From Sthenelais limicola (lineage: Eukaryota; Annelida; Polychaeta; Phyllodocida; Sigalionidae), in contig OW804096.1 of NCBI GenBank assembly GCA_942159475.1, positions 91,181,784 through 91,245,783 on the forward strand: a stretch of DNA of 64,000 nt, given 5' to 3'. The number at the start of each line of letters is the position of its first letter. Position 1 is the first letter of the stretch. Under the pieces are notes generated by a model. The model saw only the letters and a program-made list of their open reading frames with translations. It had not been told where the DNA came from and searched no databases. Position numbers and translations under genes: made by a program. Positions 54,231 through 63,961 of the stretch are shown here, in pieces.

Positions 54231-54357
54231 TTAGTCCCCGTTGGTTGGTCTGAGCTGGCCCGTTATAGACGCATAGAGGGCCAGCGGTCACTACCGGTCC
54301 CGCTGGCCCTCTATGCCTAGAGAACTTCCGGTAAACAGCCCAACCAACAGGGACTAA
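54231..54357. other. Long hairpin 1 (127 nt)
   Basis: Outer arms TTAGTCCCCGTTGGTTGG and CCAACCAACAGGGACTAA pair with one mismatch. Inner arms GCATAGAGGGCCAGCGG (54271-54287) and CCGCTGGCCCTCTATGC (54300-54316) pair perfectly over 17 bases with a 12-base loop. It is GC-rich in an AT-rich setting, 44 bases after the E2 LTR and beyond the lipase poly(A) site. It could be a foldback element or a small-RNA precursor. Confidence 0.75.
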
Positions 54358-54362
54358 AGCCA

Positions 54363-54487
54363 TTAGAGCCTTCGTTTATTGTCCTCGCTGGCCCTCTATG
54401 CCTTCGGGAACCTGTCTCGGCCTCCAGCCTCGACAGGATTCCCGTCAGGCATAGAGGGCCAGCTCGGACAATAAACTCAGGTTCTAA
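54363..54487. other. Long hairpin 2 (125 nt)
   Basis: Arms from TTAGA/TCTAA outward and TTTATTGTCC/GGACAATAAA (54375-54384, 54466-54475) continue through GCTGGCCCTCTATGCC and GGCATAGAGGGCCAGC and a CCTGTC/GACAGG inner stem. The result is a nearly continuous ~50-bp stem. It shares the GCTGGCCCTCTATGCC arm with hairpin 1 immediately upstream. Confidence 0.8.
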
Positions 54488-54630
54488 TTGCCCAATATAA
54501 CAGACTCTCATTGCTTGACAAAATAACTATCTGTCTTATATTATCTTATATAATAGGCTTAGGTATTATCAAGTTTCAAACAACCCCCTGTTGAATGCTA
54601 TACATGTAGGTGGTGCCACAATATTACAGT

Positions 54631-54636
54631 TTTATT
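54631..54636 (-). terminator. Lipase poly(A) signal
   Basis: AATAAA on the minus strand about 220 bases after the lipase stop codon; no closer one is seen. Confidence 0.5.
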
Positions 54637-54856
54637 GAATAGGCCTACAAACCAATACACATCCGGTATTTGTTTTGCCCCCTGATTATTTGAATGCTTA
54701 CTCTACGTACTAGTGTAAGCGGCATCGGAAAAAATATAATCGTATTTAAATCAAATAAACAATCTAATGATATCACGCTCAATCTTAAGATTGGGTCATT
54801 ACAGCAGTGGTGGGAACACGCATGTTAGCTTCCACGCCGTACCGCCGATACTTAAT

Positions 54857-54976
54857 TTAACCCTTGCAGAAAGGATTGGCTCTGTTAGTTTGGAGATAGA
54901 ACTTTCCTGCTCTTTTTATTCTGTCAGAGGCATAACCCATTACTGCACAACGGTCACCACAATTCTGACAGGATCC
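54857..54976 (-). CDS. Lipase last exon
   Basis: Acceptor TTTCCAG|GGATCC, then GSCQNCGDRCAVMGY and GKFYLQTNRANPFCKG, TAA at 54859-54857. Confidence 0.88.
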   Translation of the reverse strand, partial: GSCQNCGDRCAVMGYASDRIKRAGKFYLQTNRANPFCKG

Positions 54977-57086
54977 CTGGAAATAAAAGTAAATCCTATT
55001 TAATGACAAATGCATCTATCTAATCATTAGTATCAAATCACTCTTCCCTATAATTGAAACTAATCCGATTACCTTTGTTATCATCAACTCTGAACAAAAT
55101 AATGTACCGATACTTGTTCAGCTGATTTTCACCTGCAGTTCTTTTTAATTTAACACAATATGCCAAAGTAATTACCGGTAGATTCTGTACATCGCTGCAT
55201 GTTCTCCTGGCCCAGAAAGTGCAGGATCCCTCAATAGATTCCTGCATGTAATCAATGGCTCTAAAATGACTGCATACTGGGTATGGCGTCCAGACTGGCG
55301 CTGAAATGGTTCACAACAGCTAGTACTCAGCAAGCACTGTGCCAAGGGCAGTGGCAAGTCGTGTTCATAAGATATTCGTGATATAAAGCATTTCATCTCA
55401 ATTGTTTGTCGCGTTGGTGTTTATTACATCAAGGCTAAATCCCTGTTAAATTTTGCCAACAGTTATCCCTGACTCCAACATTTCCTCAGATGAATCATGG
55501 CTAATCATCTAGTTTACGTACTTTAGTTTCAATCTTTCTATATGAAATATTCTTAGTGGAAACCAGGTCTTTAACACGCTCACTAAAATAGAATATACAT
55601 TCTCTTGTCCAGTTACTTAATATGGATTACTTAATTAATCAAACTTTCTTAACATGTGTAACAATGAAAGTAGCCAGTGACCTATAATATATGATATGTA
55701 CATGAAAACATATGATTGTATTACTTAATAATATTATCATCTTTAATTCATTTTCAAAGCTATGGAATTCGGTTTCTGCTGAAGCAGATCTTCCTATCTG
55801 AATTATAGCTGAATCAAACAATAAAAAACACAATATAAAATTACATCGAGATCAATCTTGTAGAATGATTCTATTGCTGACACTCTGTAGGTCAAAGACA
55901 CATTTATATCTTTATTTTCCTTACCCTTTCCTCCATAATGCCTGTAATTAACGCAGCCAGGCTGTACGGTCCCGCCGTTAGGGTAAAAGTCGGCGTGGCC
56001 TGTCGTGCNNNNNNNNNNNNNNNNNNNNNNNNNNNNNNNNNNNNNNNNNNNNNNNNNNNNNNNNNNNNNNNNNNNNNNNNNNNNNNNNNNNNNNNNNNNN
56101 NNNNNNNNNNNNNNNNNNNNNNNNNNNNNNNNNNNNNNNNNNNNNNNNNNNNNNNNNNNNNNNNNNNNNNNNNNNNNNNNNNNNNNNNNNNNNNNNNNNN
56201 NNNNNNNNCGCACGACACGGCATCGTTCCACTTAGCGCTTGAGTTTATGACGGCCGTCGTTGACGCCGGGCGTGACGTTGACGACGCCATGACAACCCTG
56301 CCCTACTTTCAGAATAACCAATGAAAACGCAGATGGAGAAACTGGGTCATCTGTTTCGTCCCTAGGGACGAATGAAACATATTTCTTCCCGCTCACTTGC
56401 ATATAGCGAGTCTATACAAAGTCTATGGACACTCCATTCCCAAGGTGAAATAAGGGCTTGATATAAATGCCGATACGGATTATGGTATTGACATGCATGT
56501 ATGTTGAATAAAATAGAGTATTTCAGTATTATGACTCCCTTACCTGATATTCTGCCAAACTTATATCTCATGCCAGCATGGCCACAGAGATGGCTTCCCA
56601 AGCTGTGGCCTATGCACCAGGTCCTCGCTCTTGCCATTCCCCTTTGTTTTTCAAGAGCCTGTGTAATCTTGGACACCCAGGCTCCCACCACCCTTATATT
56701 TGAAGCAGCTTGGAAATAGTTGATTGTGACAGCACCATCCCCCCACCCAACTTGAATGACATTCGCATCTTCCTATGAAATTGTAAATTCGAATGTCAAA
56801 AGAAGATACCATTTGATAGAACTCGGGTATGTTTGAAAGGAAAACAGGAATTCGGACCAAATTCATGTGAAAGCAGTTTACTCAGTAGCCATATAAAAGA
56901 TACAACATTCGTATTCCAGAAAGTACCGAATACAAGGGAATTAGACGGAAATAGGACCAACCTTCCTCAAAATAGCTTTTCTCATATTTGACATCCACTC
57001 CATTCCTTGCTCATTGAGAAATCCATGGACAATGAAGATGGTCCTCCGACTAGCGGAGAAGGAGTTGCTGCACAAGAATATACTCA

Positions 57087-57171
<85 letters not shown>

Positions 57172-58846
57172 GATATGGCGGTTAAAGTTGTACTGGACGA
57201 AGTAACTCTGTATTATGTCCATTTATTCTTCTAAAAATAGGACGTGCGAAACCTCATGAAGATATAAGCCTTCTAAAAGCGCAATTATTGGTTTCCAATA
57301 ACGTAATACATTCATGTGCCCTATTCGACTGGAGGTACATTGTGGCTTATATCAATACATTCTGTGAAAGGTAAACATCTTGTAATAAAAGAAGAGCTGT
57401 GGAAAATAAGAGTTCTTACGGAATTGTCCTTGGACTTATCTTTTCACCATTGCCTCCTACCCTTCGTGTGAAAAGTAGCGCATTAGGCGCTATGTCCTGA
57501 AAAACGGAAGTTACTTTTTTCTAATATAGGCTACTCAAAGGAAACTTTGACAGGAGTTTTAATTCTCATAAAAACATTTACGTAATTCTGCGATCTAATA
57601 CCAACATGACAATGATGGCGCCTAGTGCTAATGTTCTTAAGCGTATGTATACACGTATACTTTGACTTTGTAATGTAAGTATGGGTAACACGTACAGGAA
57701 CACATTCCGGTAGAGGGAGATGATTGAACGGAGGGTCGTCAGTGAAACATTCGTCCACTTGTTGGCAACACTTGCTCCCACTCCTGTCAAAGTAGATTAT
57801 ACTTGTAAACTTCAATAGCGATGGAAATTTGGATGGCTTGAGTCACTAAGAAATGAAGTGAAACTGTTGGTGCCACCATCCCTCCAATTTTCCTAACATG
57901 AATTGAAGAAGGGGGAAGGAAACCAACATCATGTCGATATAACGTTCGGCACTGGTTGCCTTGAACAAAATATCATAGAAATGCCGAACTTGGAATCTCT
58001 TGCATCCGTGTCTTTGCTATTTCTAAATGTGAAATTTCTAAATGTGAAAAGTTATAGATGGTCGAGGGTATATAAGAGTCTTGTGAAACCTTATTCCTTA
58101 AAATTGTTGTTATCATCATTTTCCGTCGGGACAGACCCAATACATGTATAGGGTCATATTCATGACCAGGGAATTTGCTTATTATCAGTTATCAACTGCT
58201 TGTAAATTATTCACTTCTAAACATCACGATTTCGCCACGAAATACATAGCATGGCGGAATAATCTTTCACAAATCTATATCTAGAGCAAGAATAATGAAA
58301 ACAATAACAACTTTAATATCAAAGTATAACGTTAAGCTATAAGAACTGAACTATTTTTCATAAATAATCACCATGTACAATCCTCCATCTCATCTCATCT
58401 CATTCTACCAAACCACCATATTAATATCAATTTTTATCCCATTTTTTCCTGAACTATGTAATGACATTTCAAGCCAGGTGCGAGGTGTAAATCATACTTG
58501 TATTTTATGAGAATGATCCTCGTTTGAACAAGGGTGGCAAAGGCCAAACCCTCTCTGTAATACCTGGAAAAATAAAATAATTAAAAAAAAAATAAAATAA
58601 ATAAAGGAGAAGAATATAAATGTACCCTAACTTGCATCATACCCTCAGGAATTATTCATATTTATTAAAGATAATAATGTTACTTTTCCAACTAATAGGT
58701 TTTAAATAATAACCTTTAATACTAGGCGACCAAAGCCCATTGATATTTTTATAGAGAAATTGTCGTAAATGTGCTAATAATTGGCGGTCTTACCATACAG
58801 GAAGAAAAGCAATGCTTGATGATACGAGGAATAATATAATTCTCAT
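54857..58846 (-). CDS. Secreted pancreatic-lipase-family triglyceride lipase/phospholipase, multi-exon, split by an assembly gap
   Basis: Minus-strand gene assembled from splice sites and phases: 58846-58794, 57783-57696, 57496-57420, 57067-56962, 56772-56544, [gap exon(s)], to 55925, 55276-55176, 54976-54857. Every visible junction is GT-AG and all visible phases agree. Exon 1 is a signal peptide (MRIILFLVSSSIAFL). Then come the family N-terminus (CFTDDPPF), FIVHGF (oxyanion region), NVIQVGWGDGA, IRVVGA, the nucleophile elbow GHSLGSH, GHADFYPNGG, CSHFRA (catalytic His), paired Cys and a terminus PFCKG. The Asp of the triad (expected in a GLDPA-type motif) must lie in the N gap. The protein is about the length of the catalytic domain alone; no PLAT domain follows. 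It should act outside the cell, probably in digestion. A TATATAAATA box sits 81 bases upstream of the ATG. Exact substrate cannot be told. Confidence 0.9.
55176..55276 (-). CDS. Lipase exon with the catalytic His
   Basis: Acceptor ACCCAG|TATG, donor CTACCG|GTAATT. Encodes VCSHFRAIDYMQESI and CTFWARRTC. Confidence 0.9.
55925..56008 (-). CDS. Lipase exon, 3' part (5' part lost in the N gap)
   Basis: Begins at the gap edge and reads GHADFYPNGGTVQPGC to the donor AAAGG|GTAAGG. The phase fits the next exon. Confidence 0.88.
56009..56208. other. Assembly gap (200 N)
   Basis: A run of exactly 200 N, a conventional placeholder, so the true size is unknown. Both edges carry TGTCGTGC/GCACGACA, an inverted repeat, so a hairpin or misjoin may have caused the break. 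It hides at least one lipase exon. Confidence 0.99.
56544..56772 (-). CDS. Lipase exon 5 (nucleophile elbow)
   Basis: Acceptor TTTCATAG|GAAG, donor ATATCAG|GTAAGG, 229 bases. Contains NVIQVGWGDGA, NIRVVGAWV and GHSLGSHLCGHAG with the catalytic Ser. Confidence 0.92.
56962..57067 (-). CDS. Lipase exon 4 (oxyanion-hole region)
   Basis: Acceptor TTGTGCAG|CAAC, donor AGGAAG|GTTGG. Encodes ASRRTIFIVHGFLNEQG. The acceptor lies about 25 bases from the (AT)n microsatellite. Confidence 0.85.
57091..57166. repeat. (AT)n microsatellite
   Basis: About 38 uninterrupted TA repeats in a lipase intron. Confidence 0.98.
57420..57496 (-). CDS. Lipase exon 3
   Basis: Acceptor TTTTTCAG|GAC, donor ATTCC|GTAAGAAC. 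Contains ALLFTRR. Its end phase (two bases) is completed by exon 4. Confidence 0.85.
57696..57783 (-). CDS. Lipase exon 2
   Basis: Acceptor GACAG|GAG, donor TTCCT|GTACGTG. Encodes the family's N-terminal CFTDDPPF motif. Confidence 0.82.
58794..58846 (-). CDS. Lipase exon 1 (signal peptide)
   Basis: ATG at 58846, 17 codons plus two bases, donor TATG|GTAAG. Hydrophobic core RIILFLVSSSIAFLPV. Confidence 0.8.
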
Positions 58847-58926
58847 GGTCGCCTTCAGGGTTAGTCCCACGGTCGGTACGTCAAGACTACTATCTGTGTC
58901 TTCCGTTTCCTGTACAATGGTACATC

Positions 58927-58936
58927 TATTTATATA
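58927..58936 (-). promoter_or_regulatory. Lipase TATA box
   Basis: TATATAAATA on the minus strand, 81 bases upstream of the lipase ATG. This would put the start site about 50-60 bases before the ATG. Confidence 0.6.
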
Positions 58937-58939
58937 AAG

Positions 58940-60480
58940 GCGTCGTGTAAGCAGATATAGATTTATAACTTGCGTCCATCCTTTCCCACAGTAGAGAGGG
59001 AGGGTGTGTGTGGGTGGGTTACCAAACATAGTATAACTAATTTACTAAGAGAACAGAGACAGAGAAAGTAATTAATAGTTGAAAGTAAAAGAAAACAAAC
59101 CAGCTGTAATATATTAACGCACATGGAATAAATACATCCAATGTGGAATATAGATCAATTTGAAATTATCATTGAAGAAGTATTGTATAGAAATAAATAA
59201 ACATGGGTTGTGTAACACATGTACTATAGTCCCATATGGCAAGGTGGATATGGAGGTCAGACATTAGAGAAGCAGAAATTAGATAAGCATGAAGGCTGAC
59301 ATCTGTTCACATTCGTAAGACAAACAGAAGATCCAGGGGAGAGCAAGTTTTGTGTTTATAGTGAGGCCTGGGTTACTTTACAAAGGTTTAATGTAATGAA
59401 GGGAGGTTATTATGATTCATGCTATCAATGTCTAAGATTTTCGTCCACGAGATTGATCCATTATTTACTATTCCAAACAAGTTGTATTTGAATACTAATT
59501 TGTCGATTTGTCCAGGAAGAAGGCTTCAGATTGTATAATTAATATTCTACCATCAATACTACTACAATATATTTTTTGTATTTTCTTTATTGACAGCATT
59601 TTACCAGATTTTACCATATACATACGTTTTCATTATCTACGCAATAATACATACTACATACGACATAAAGCAATATCAGTAATAACGGGTATTCAATCGT
59701 CAAATATTTTTGTGATTTCAGGTATATAAATAAGAGACTGTATGCTTATATAAGGTAATATCAGGAAAATGGTGTAGATGATATGAACGCCGTGCATCTA
59801 AATACAAGGTTCATAGCAAACAGTTTGATATCATAACAGTTTACAAATTCCGTTTAAGGTCTGTCTGTCAGATTCTGGAGTCGAGTGGGGTTTTTTTGTT
59901 AAAAAAATCATTTCAAGGCCAAAACATTTATAGTAGATAATATGAAATTAAAATATAAAGACGTATTGTCCTCCATGGACGTATTGCATACCTTACCTAT
60001 ATAAATGACATATCACCTAACAAAATATGAAAAGGAGAAATATAATAAAAAACAAATAACTCCTCTATAACGAAATATACCACAAAGATTATTATAACTA
60101 ATTTCACAGGTCACCTGTCTTAAATATGTTACTACATTTTAACACATATCCTCATTTAATTCAATGACCACAGTAAACTGAGATATTAACCTCAAATAAC
60201 CCCTTCTACCAGCATTTCTTCTAATTTCCATATTAATATTCCTCTCAACAAAACTGCCTGTCTTAATTGAAGACTGGTGATATCACTCTCCTTTTCCTTC
60301 TCAGGCAGATGCGCCACCTCTGGGCCACTTCTGCAATGCAATTCAAAATTTGAAACGTGACATCTTATATCAATAAGAGTTCTCAACCTTTATTTTGTAA
60401 TTTTTGTAAACGATGTTGAATACTTTGTATATCTAGATCTGTACAGATGATACCATTTTCCAGGAGAGGCAGGACAAACG
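58940..60480. other. Non-coding AT-rich stretch upstream of the lipase gene
   Basis: Only short frames; no domain, tRNA or repeat array recognised. Confidence 0.45.
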
Positions 60481-60491
60481 ATTTATGAATA

Positions 60492-60981
60492 TACGATATA
60501 TCTAACTACGACACTCCAGATGGCACTTGTTTTCAAGGGCACATGAGCCCTCTTTCAAATATGTTTATCTGTGAACTCGAAATGGATGAAAATACTATCG
60601 TTCATTCAATAGAACAGATGTACCAAATCAGAAAGGCAATAAACAACAAGTCCAGTCCAGAGCTGTTAGAAAAGCTAAAGGCTATTAGAAACCCTTACAG
60701 AATAAAGAGGTTGTCTCATCAAACCCCACACGCAGACGACTGGAAAGATAAAGAGAGGGAAATTCTGAAAAGTTGTGCCAAAAATAAATTCGACAACTAT
60801 CCTGCGCTAAAACATTTCCTTATGACCCTAAAACCAGGGACCATTTACGAAGCTTCATTTGAAAATCTACATGGTTGTGGATTTCGGCTGGCGGATGCAA
60901 GCAAAATAATAGCTTAAGATACACCTGCTGGGCGCAACACTTTTGGCCAGCTCCTCGAAGAGATCAAGAAGGAATATACTT
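60492..60981 (+). pseudogene. NADAR-domain frame with one internal stop
   Basis: The frame is open upstream of the first ATG (60543) from about 60492 and reads CFQGHMSPLSNMF, then SIEQMYQIRKAI (conserved Glu) and HGCGFRLADASKIIA. A TAA at 60915-60917 interrupts it. The same frame then gives GRNTFGQLLEEIKKEYT before a TGA at 60979-60981, which is the family's C-terminal G-N-x-x-G-x-L-L element. So it is one NADAR domain of normal size with a single stop near its end. The usual Trp before G-x-G is His here. A frame with an SGNH-hydrolase motif starts 77 bases downstream, suggesting both belong to one mobile element. It may be a relic, since no introns or promoter are evident. Confidence 0.65.
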
Positions 60982-61057
60982 GAAGTCATATTATTTTCTC
61001 TCTTACACAGCCTACTCTTTTTCTCTGGATTTACAGTTCTTTAATCCATAGATCAAA

Positions 61058-61450
61058 ATGCCTCCCTTCCATATCCTTATACTAGGAGACTCTCGAGTCG
61101 CAAGATGGGAGCAGATTTCCAATCAGTTGTCCAACGAATACAATTGCAATGATCTTAGGATTATTACGGTATCAGTACCTGGAGGAACATGTGAAGCAAT
61201 CACTGATCAAGCTGTCATTCTGTTCGATTTTCTCCAGTTTGATCTACTCTACTTCTGTGGGGGAATTAATAACTTCACCACAAAGCTAGGCTATCGTAAA
61301 ATTGTCCCAGTCAGGGACAGCAAAAACTTACCACCCCAAGTTATGAAGGCCACACTCATAAAATTAGGAATGGATACATCTCCCATTGCTACTCATCAAC
61401 TACATCGGATGGAGTTCCTTTTTCAAAGGAAACAAACATTAAATTCGTGA
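61058..61450 (+). CDS. SGNH/GDSL-hydrolase-like N-terminal fragment
   Basis: The ATG at 61058 is followed by HILILGDSRVARW, the block I signature (nucleophile Ser in GDS) of SGNH hydrolases. VPGGT and LLYFCGGINNFT come next, as in blocks II-III (Gly and Asn of the oxyanion hole). The frame ends at 130 codons without the C-terminal Asp-x-x-His block, so it is truncated or continues in another exon. SGNH domains occur in several retroelement families, including some LINE ORF1s and tyrosine-recombinase retroelements. A mobile-element origin is likely but not shown. It lies directly after the NADAR frame. Confidence 0.6.
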   Translation: MPPFHILILGDSRVARWEQISNQLSNEYNCNDLRIITVSVPGGTCEAITDQAVILFDFLQFDLLYFCGGINNFTTKLGYRKIVPVRDSKNLPPQVMKATLIKLGMDTSPIATHQLHRMEFLFQRKQTLNS

Positions 61451-61599
61451 AAAAGACCTTTTCTAATATTTATCGCAATCTTAGAGTAACTGTAGATATG
61501 GAATTGCCAAAAAGGGAGCCTTCTCAGACATAAAAAACCTGAATTGTGGCTAGAAGCTTCCTGAGCATTTCATTTAAAATTGCTTCGTATCATTCACGC

Positions 61600-62220
61600 T
61601 TAACTAAACACTATTCTCTTTGATTGTATAAGTTACTTTCCCAATAGTACAAATAGGAGAATCCTTCTGATCTTTAGATATTTCGAAGTAGGCCCTTTTT
61701 GCAATACAATTCATCATACTTTCGGTCCTTAGCTCTGAATCTAATAAAAGCCCCAGGTACCTAAAGACTTTGACCTCTTCGATATTTGCATTGGTCAACG
61801 TATAATTTGGGATAATCCTATGTTGCCTTCTATTCCCATTTATTCGTTGTTTTTTGTTTTACTATTATTAAGTCTGAGCCCGTTGTGCAAACACCACTTC
61901 TCAAACTTAATAATATCCCTTTGTAGCTCGTCCACATCATGTTGTGTTTGGATGTCTCTCCAGATTACAGTCATCTGCATAAAGTTGTATTTTTTAAAAG
62001 AAATTCATATCTACCACACCATTCATATAAAGAACGAACATAATAGGTCCCATGATGCTTCCTTGAGCCACCCCTGCTTTTAAATCAACCGATCTATAAA
62101 GAGTGTCACCAAATCCGACCACTTGGGCCCTACCCAGATACTAATTCCTCAGTAGGATAAGACCGTTATCTCTGAACCCAAGACACTCTAATTTTGTAAT
62201 CATTCGTAATTAACAATTAG
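61600..62220 (-). pseudogene. LINE reverse-transcriptase relic
   Basis: On the minus strand: LECLGFRDNGL, YLGRAQVV, GVAQGSIMGPIMFVLYMN (RT motif B region), LYADDC (catalytic pair), DIIKFEKWCLHNGLRLNNSKTK, then VKVFRYLGLLLDSEL (thumb). At least one stop and two frame changes interrupt it. It is a CR1/Jockey-type fragment, not the same copy as the LINE in E2 and opposite in orientation to the NADAR/SGNH frames. Confidence 0.8.
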
Positions 62221-62439
62221 AATAGTTAAACTTTAGAAATTCATGTAACCTCAGTGCCCAGCAATTATAATGTTTACTTTAGTAAAAATGATGGCCACAG
62301 AAGTTATACAATAATCTAAATTTTAAAATACATGTACTCATAATAAAGATAAGATTAGTTATGTAATATTACGTAACTTCAGATATCAAGATATTGATAT
62401 GGCATCACCGATGAATTTGTCCATTCAATAAGAGGTTTT

Positions 62440-62570
62440 GACGAGGCATTAGCGTTTGGAAGTGTCTAGCGTCAAATACGCCCGAAGTGGCTGACGCAAC
62501 GCTGCGCGGTAGCTCATGACGCGCGCGCGGCAAAAGTATGATGGCTGCCGTGGTGAGTGCAGCTGACCCT
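62440..62570 (+). repeat. Dispersed GC-rich repeat fragment (related to ~600-660)
   Basis: GCGGCAAAAGTATGATG followed by GCCGTGGTGAG also occurs at about 632-660. The segment is GC-rich with ACGCAACGCTG, unlike its surroundings. Confidence 0.55.
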
Positions 62571-62639
62571 TTAACCGCTAGCCTTGATTTTACGCGATTG
62601 CTCGCATGTAGGTAATCCCAATGGCATCTCTCATCCATT

Positions 62640-63190
62640 CTGAATCCTCTTGGTCGCCCTGTCTTAGAGTTATTATATCTAGAATAGCATATAAGTATGT
62701 GAAGAGATAGGGGAGTCCACTAGAGGATGTATATATATAACGATGTAAAGGCAATGATAGTTTATAGTAGACTGTTTAATAATCAGAAGTGTGAGTCGTA
62801 CATACTCCAGCCAGGAGGGCTGGTACTCCAGGGAGTGCCTACACTTGATTGGCACTTGGGGGCGGAGCATAGCTCCCGCACGGTATAACATTTACCCCCT
62901 TACTAGCCAGAGGCGGATTCATAACGTTTTATCCAATCAAGTTAAACACCATATTTTAATAAACAGTAAGAAAGCTATACTATGTGTACTTGTCTCTAAC
63001 TACTCCACAAATCAGAATCTCATTTTGCGAGGTCTCATTTTATTTGTGGACTTCAGCAGCTGCTACATCCTAATAAAACACAAGTAGGTAAACACGAAAA
63101 CAGACAATAAATCACCTGTCAAAACCTCTCAAGTTGATATTGGTTTTTTATGACCTTTTATAACATTACCCCCTTACTAGGAGTGAACTA
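62640..63190 (-). repeat. Putative LTR-retroelement 3' edge (two PPT/LTR-start-like copies)
   Basis: On the minus strand CTAGTAAGGGGGTAATGTTATA (about 63179-63158) and CTAGTAAGGGGGTAAATGTTATA (about 62906-62884) both look like a polypurine tract followed by an LTR start (TGTTATA). The duplicated motif lies downstream of the membrane ORF at 63311-63886. LTR ends and a partner are not in the window. Confidence 0.35.
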
Positions 63191-63310
63191 ACCACGACTA
63201 TACACTAATAGAAAACACTATATCAACACACAATCGTTAACGCACTACAAATACATGGTTACATGTTAACACAATGCAATACAAATAGCTTTCTAACGTA
63301 TGACTTTGCT

Positions 63311-63886
63311 TCAGTCCAAATTCACACCCAGGGTCGTTGTGACCCCATCCGAGTTCCTACAGACCACTGCCCACATGTGCCCATTACTGTCTAGGATTTT
63401 TTCGATCTTGTCAAACTGTCCCCCAGAGATGGTCCTAGTGGCCGGTAAGTCCAGGACTAATTTGGTATCCCCTTTGTTAATCAAGATAGGTGCGTCCCAC
63501 CTGAGCACCACTGTTTTGGGACTTTCCACTCTCACCCCCATTAGCTTAGGGATGACAGCCCTTTCCATAATCCTATTCTCAAAAATAACGGACAACAGTT
63601 CAATCTCTACTACTGTAGAACCACTCTGTAATCGCAAGGCCAGACCGCCGGATATCTTGCGTTCGCCCTCGCATCTACAGCAGATAGGCACTGGCAGTCG
63701 ACAACAGCAATGATCACGTAGGAAAACAAAAATCCTTTTTGCTACATAAACTCCCACCACAATGCATGCAATCATAAACATCCATGAGACATAAGACGAA
63801 TCTCCATCTTGTACTACCTCACTACTGTGGGGGACCGAACTCATAGCCTGTTTGAAATGGCTGTGCTCCGGTCTTAGCAGCTTCAT
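63311..63886 (-). CDS. Hypothetical single-pass membrane protein
   Basis: A 191-residue frame; a TGA lies in frame shortly upstream of the ATG, so the start is real or the upstream part is in another exon. One membrane segment at about residues 33-55 (SWMFMIACIVVGVYVAKRIFVFL) is followed by a Cys-rich juxtamembrane stretch (HCCCRLPVPICCRC) suited to palmitoylation or metal binding. A ~110-residue domain of mixed beta character (LRLQSGSTVVEIELLSVIF, VVLRWDAPILI) follows. I do not recognise the family. A TATAAATA box on the minus strand at 63961-63954 lies about 70 bases upstream of the ATG. Downstream PPT/LTR-like motifs suggest it may sit in the env position of a retroelement, but it could equally be a host gene. 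Confidence 0.5.
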   Translation of the reverse strand: MKLLRPEHSHFKQAMSSVPHSSEVVQDGDSSYVSWMFMIACIVVGVYVAKRIFVFLRDHCCCRLPVPICCRCEGERKISGGLALRLQSGSTVVEIELLSVIFENRIMERAVIPKLMGVRVESPKTVVLRWDAPILINKGDTKLVLDLPATRTISGGQFDKIEKILDSNGHMWAVVCRNSDGVTTTLGVNLD

Positions 63887-63953
63887 GTTTAGACCAAGGG
63901 TCTCTTCAAGACCTACTCAATCCGATCTTACCCGGAAACAAAGCTTCTCTAAG

Positions 63954-63961
63954 TATTTATA
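63954..63961 (-). promoter_or_regulatory. TATA box upstream of the membrane ORF
   Basis: TATAAATA on the minus strand; a start site about 30 bases on would leave a ~40-base leader before the ATG at 63886. Confidence 0.45.

Noticed and set aside
57007..57234. Frames with Ile-Tyr repeats
   Set aside because: Produced by the (AT)n microsatellite in a lipase intron.
60492..61450. DarT/NADAR-type toxin-antitoxin pair
   Set aside because: No ADP-ribosyltransferase-like frame lies next to either NADAR domain; the neighbours are an SGNH fragment and LINE genes.
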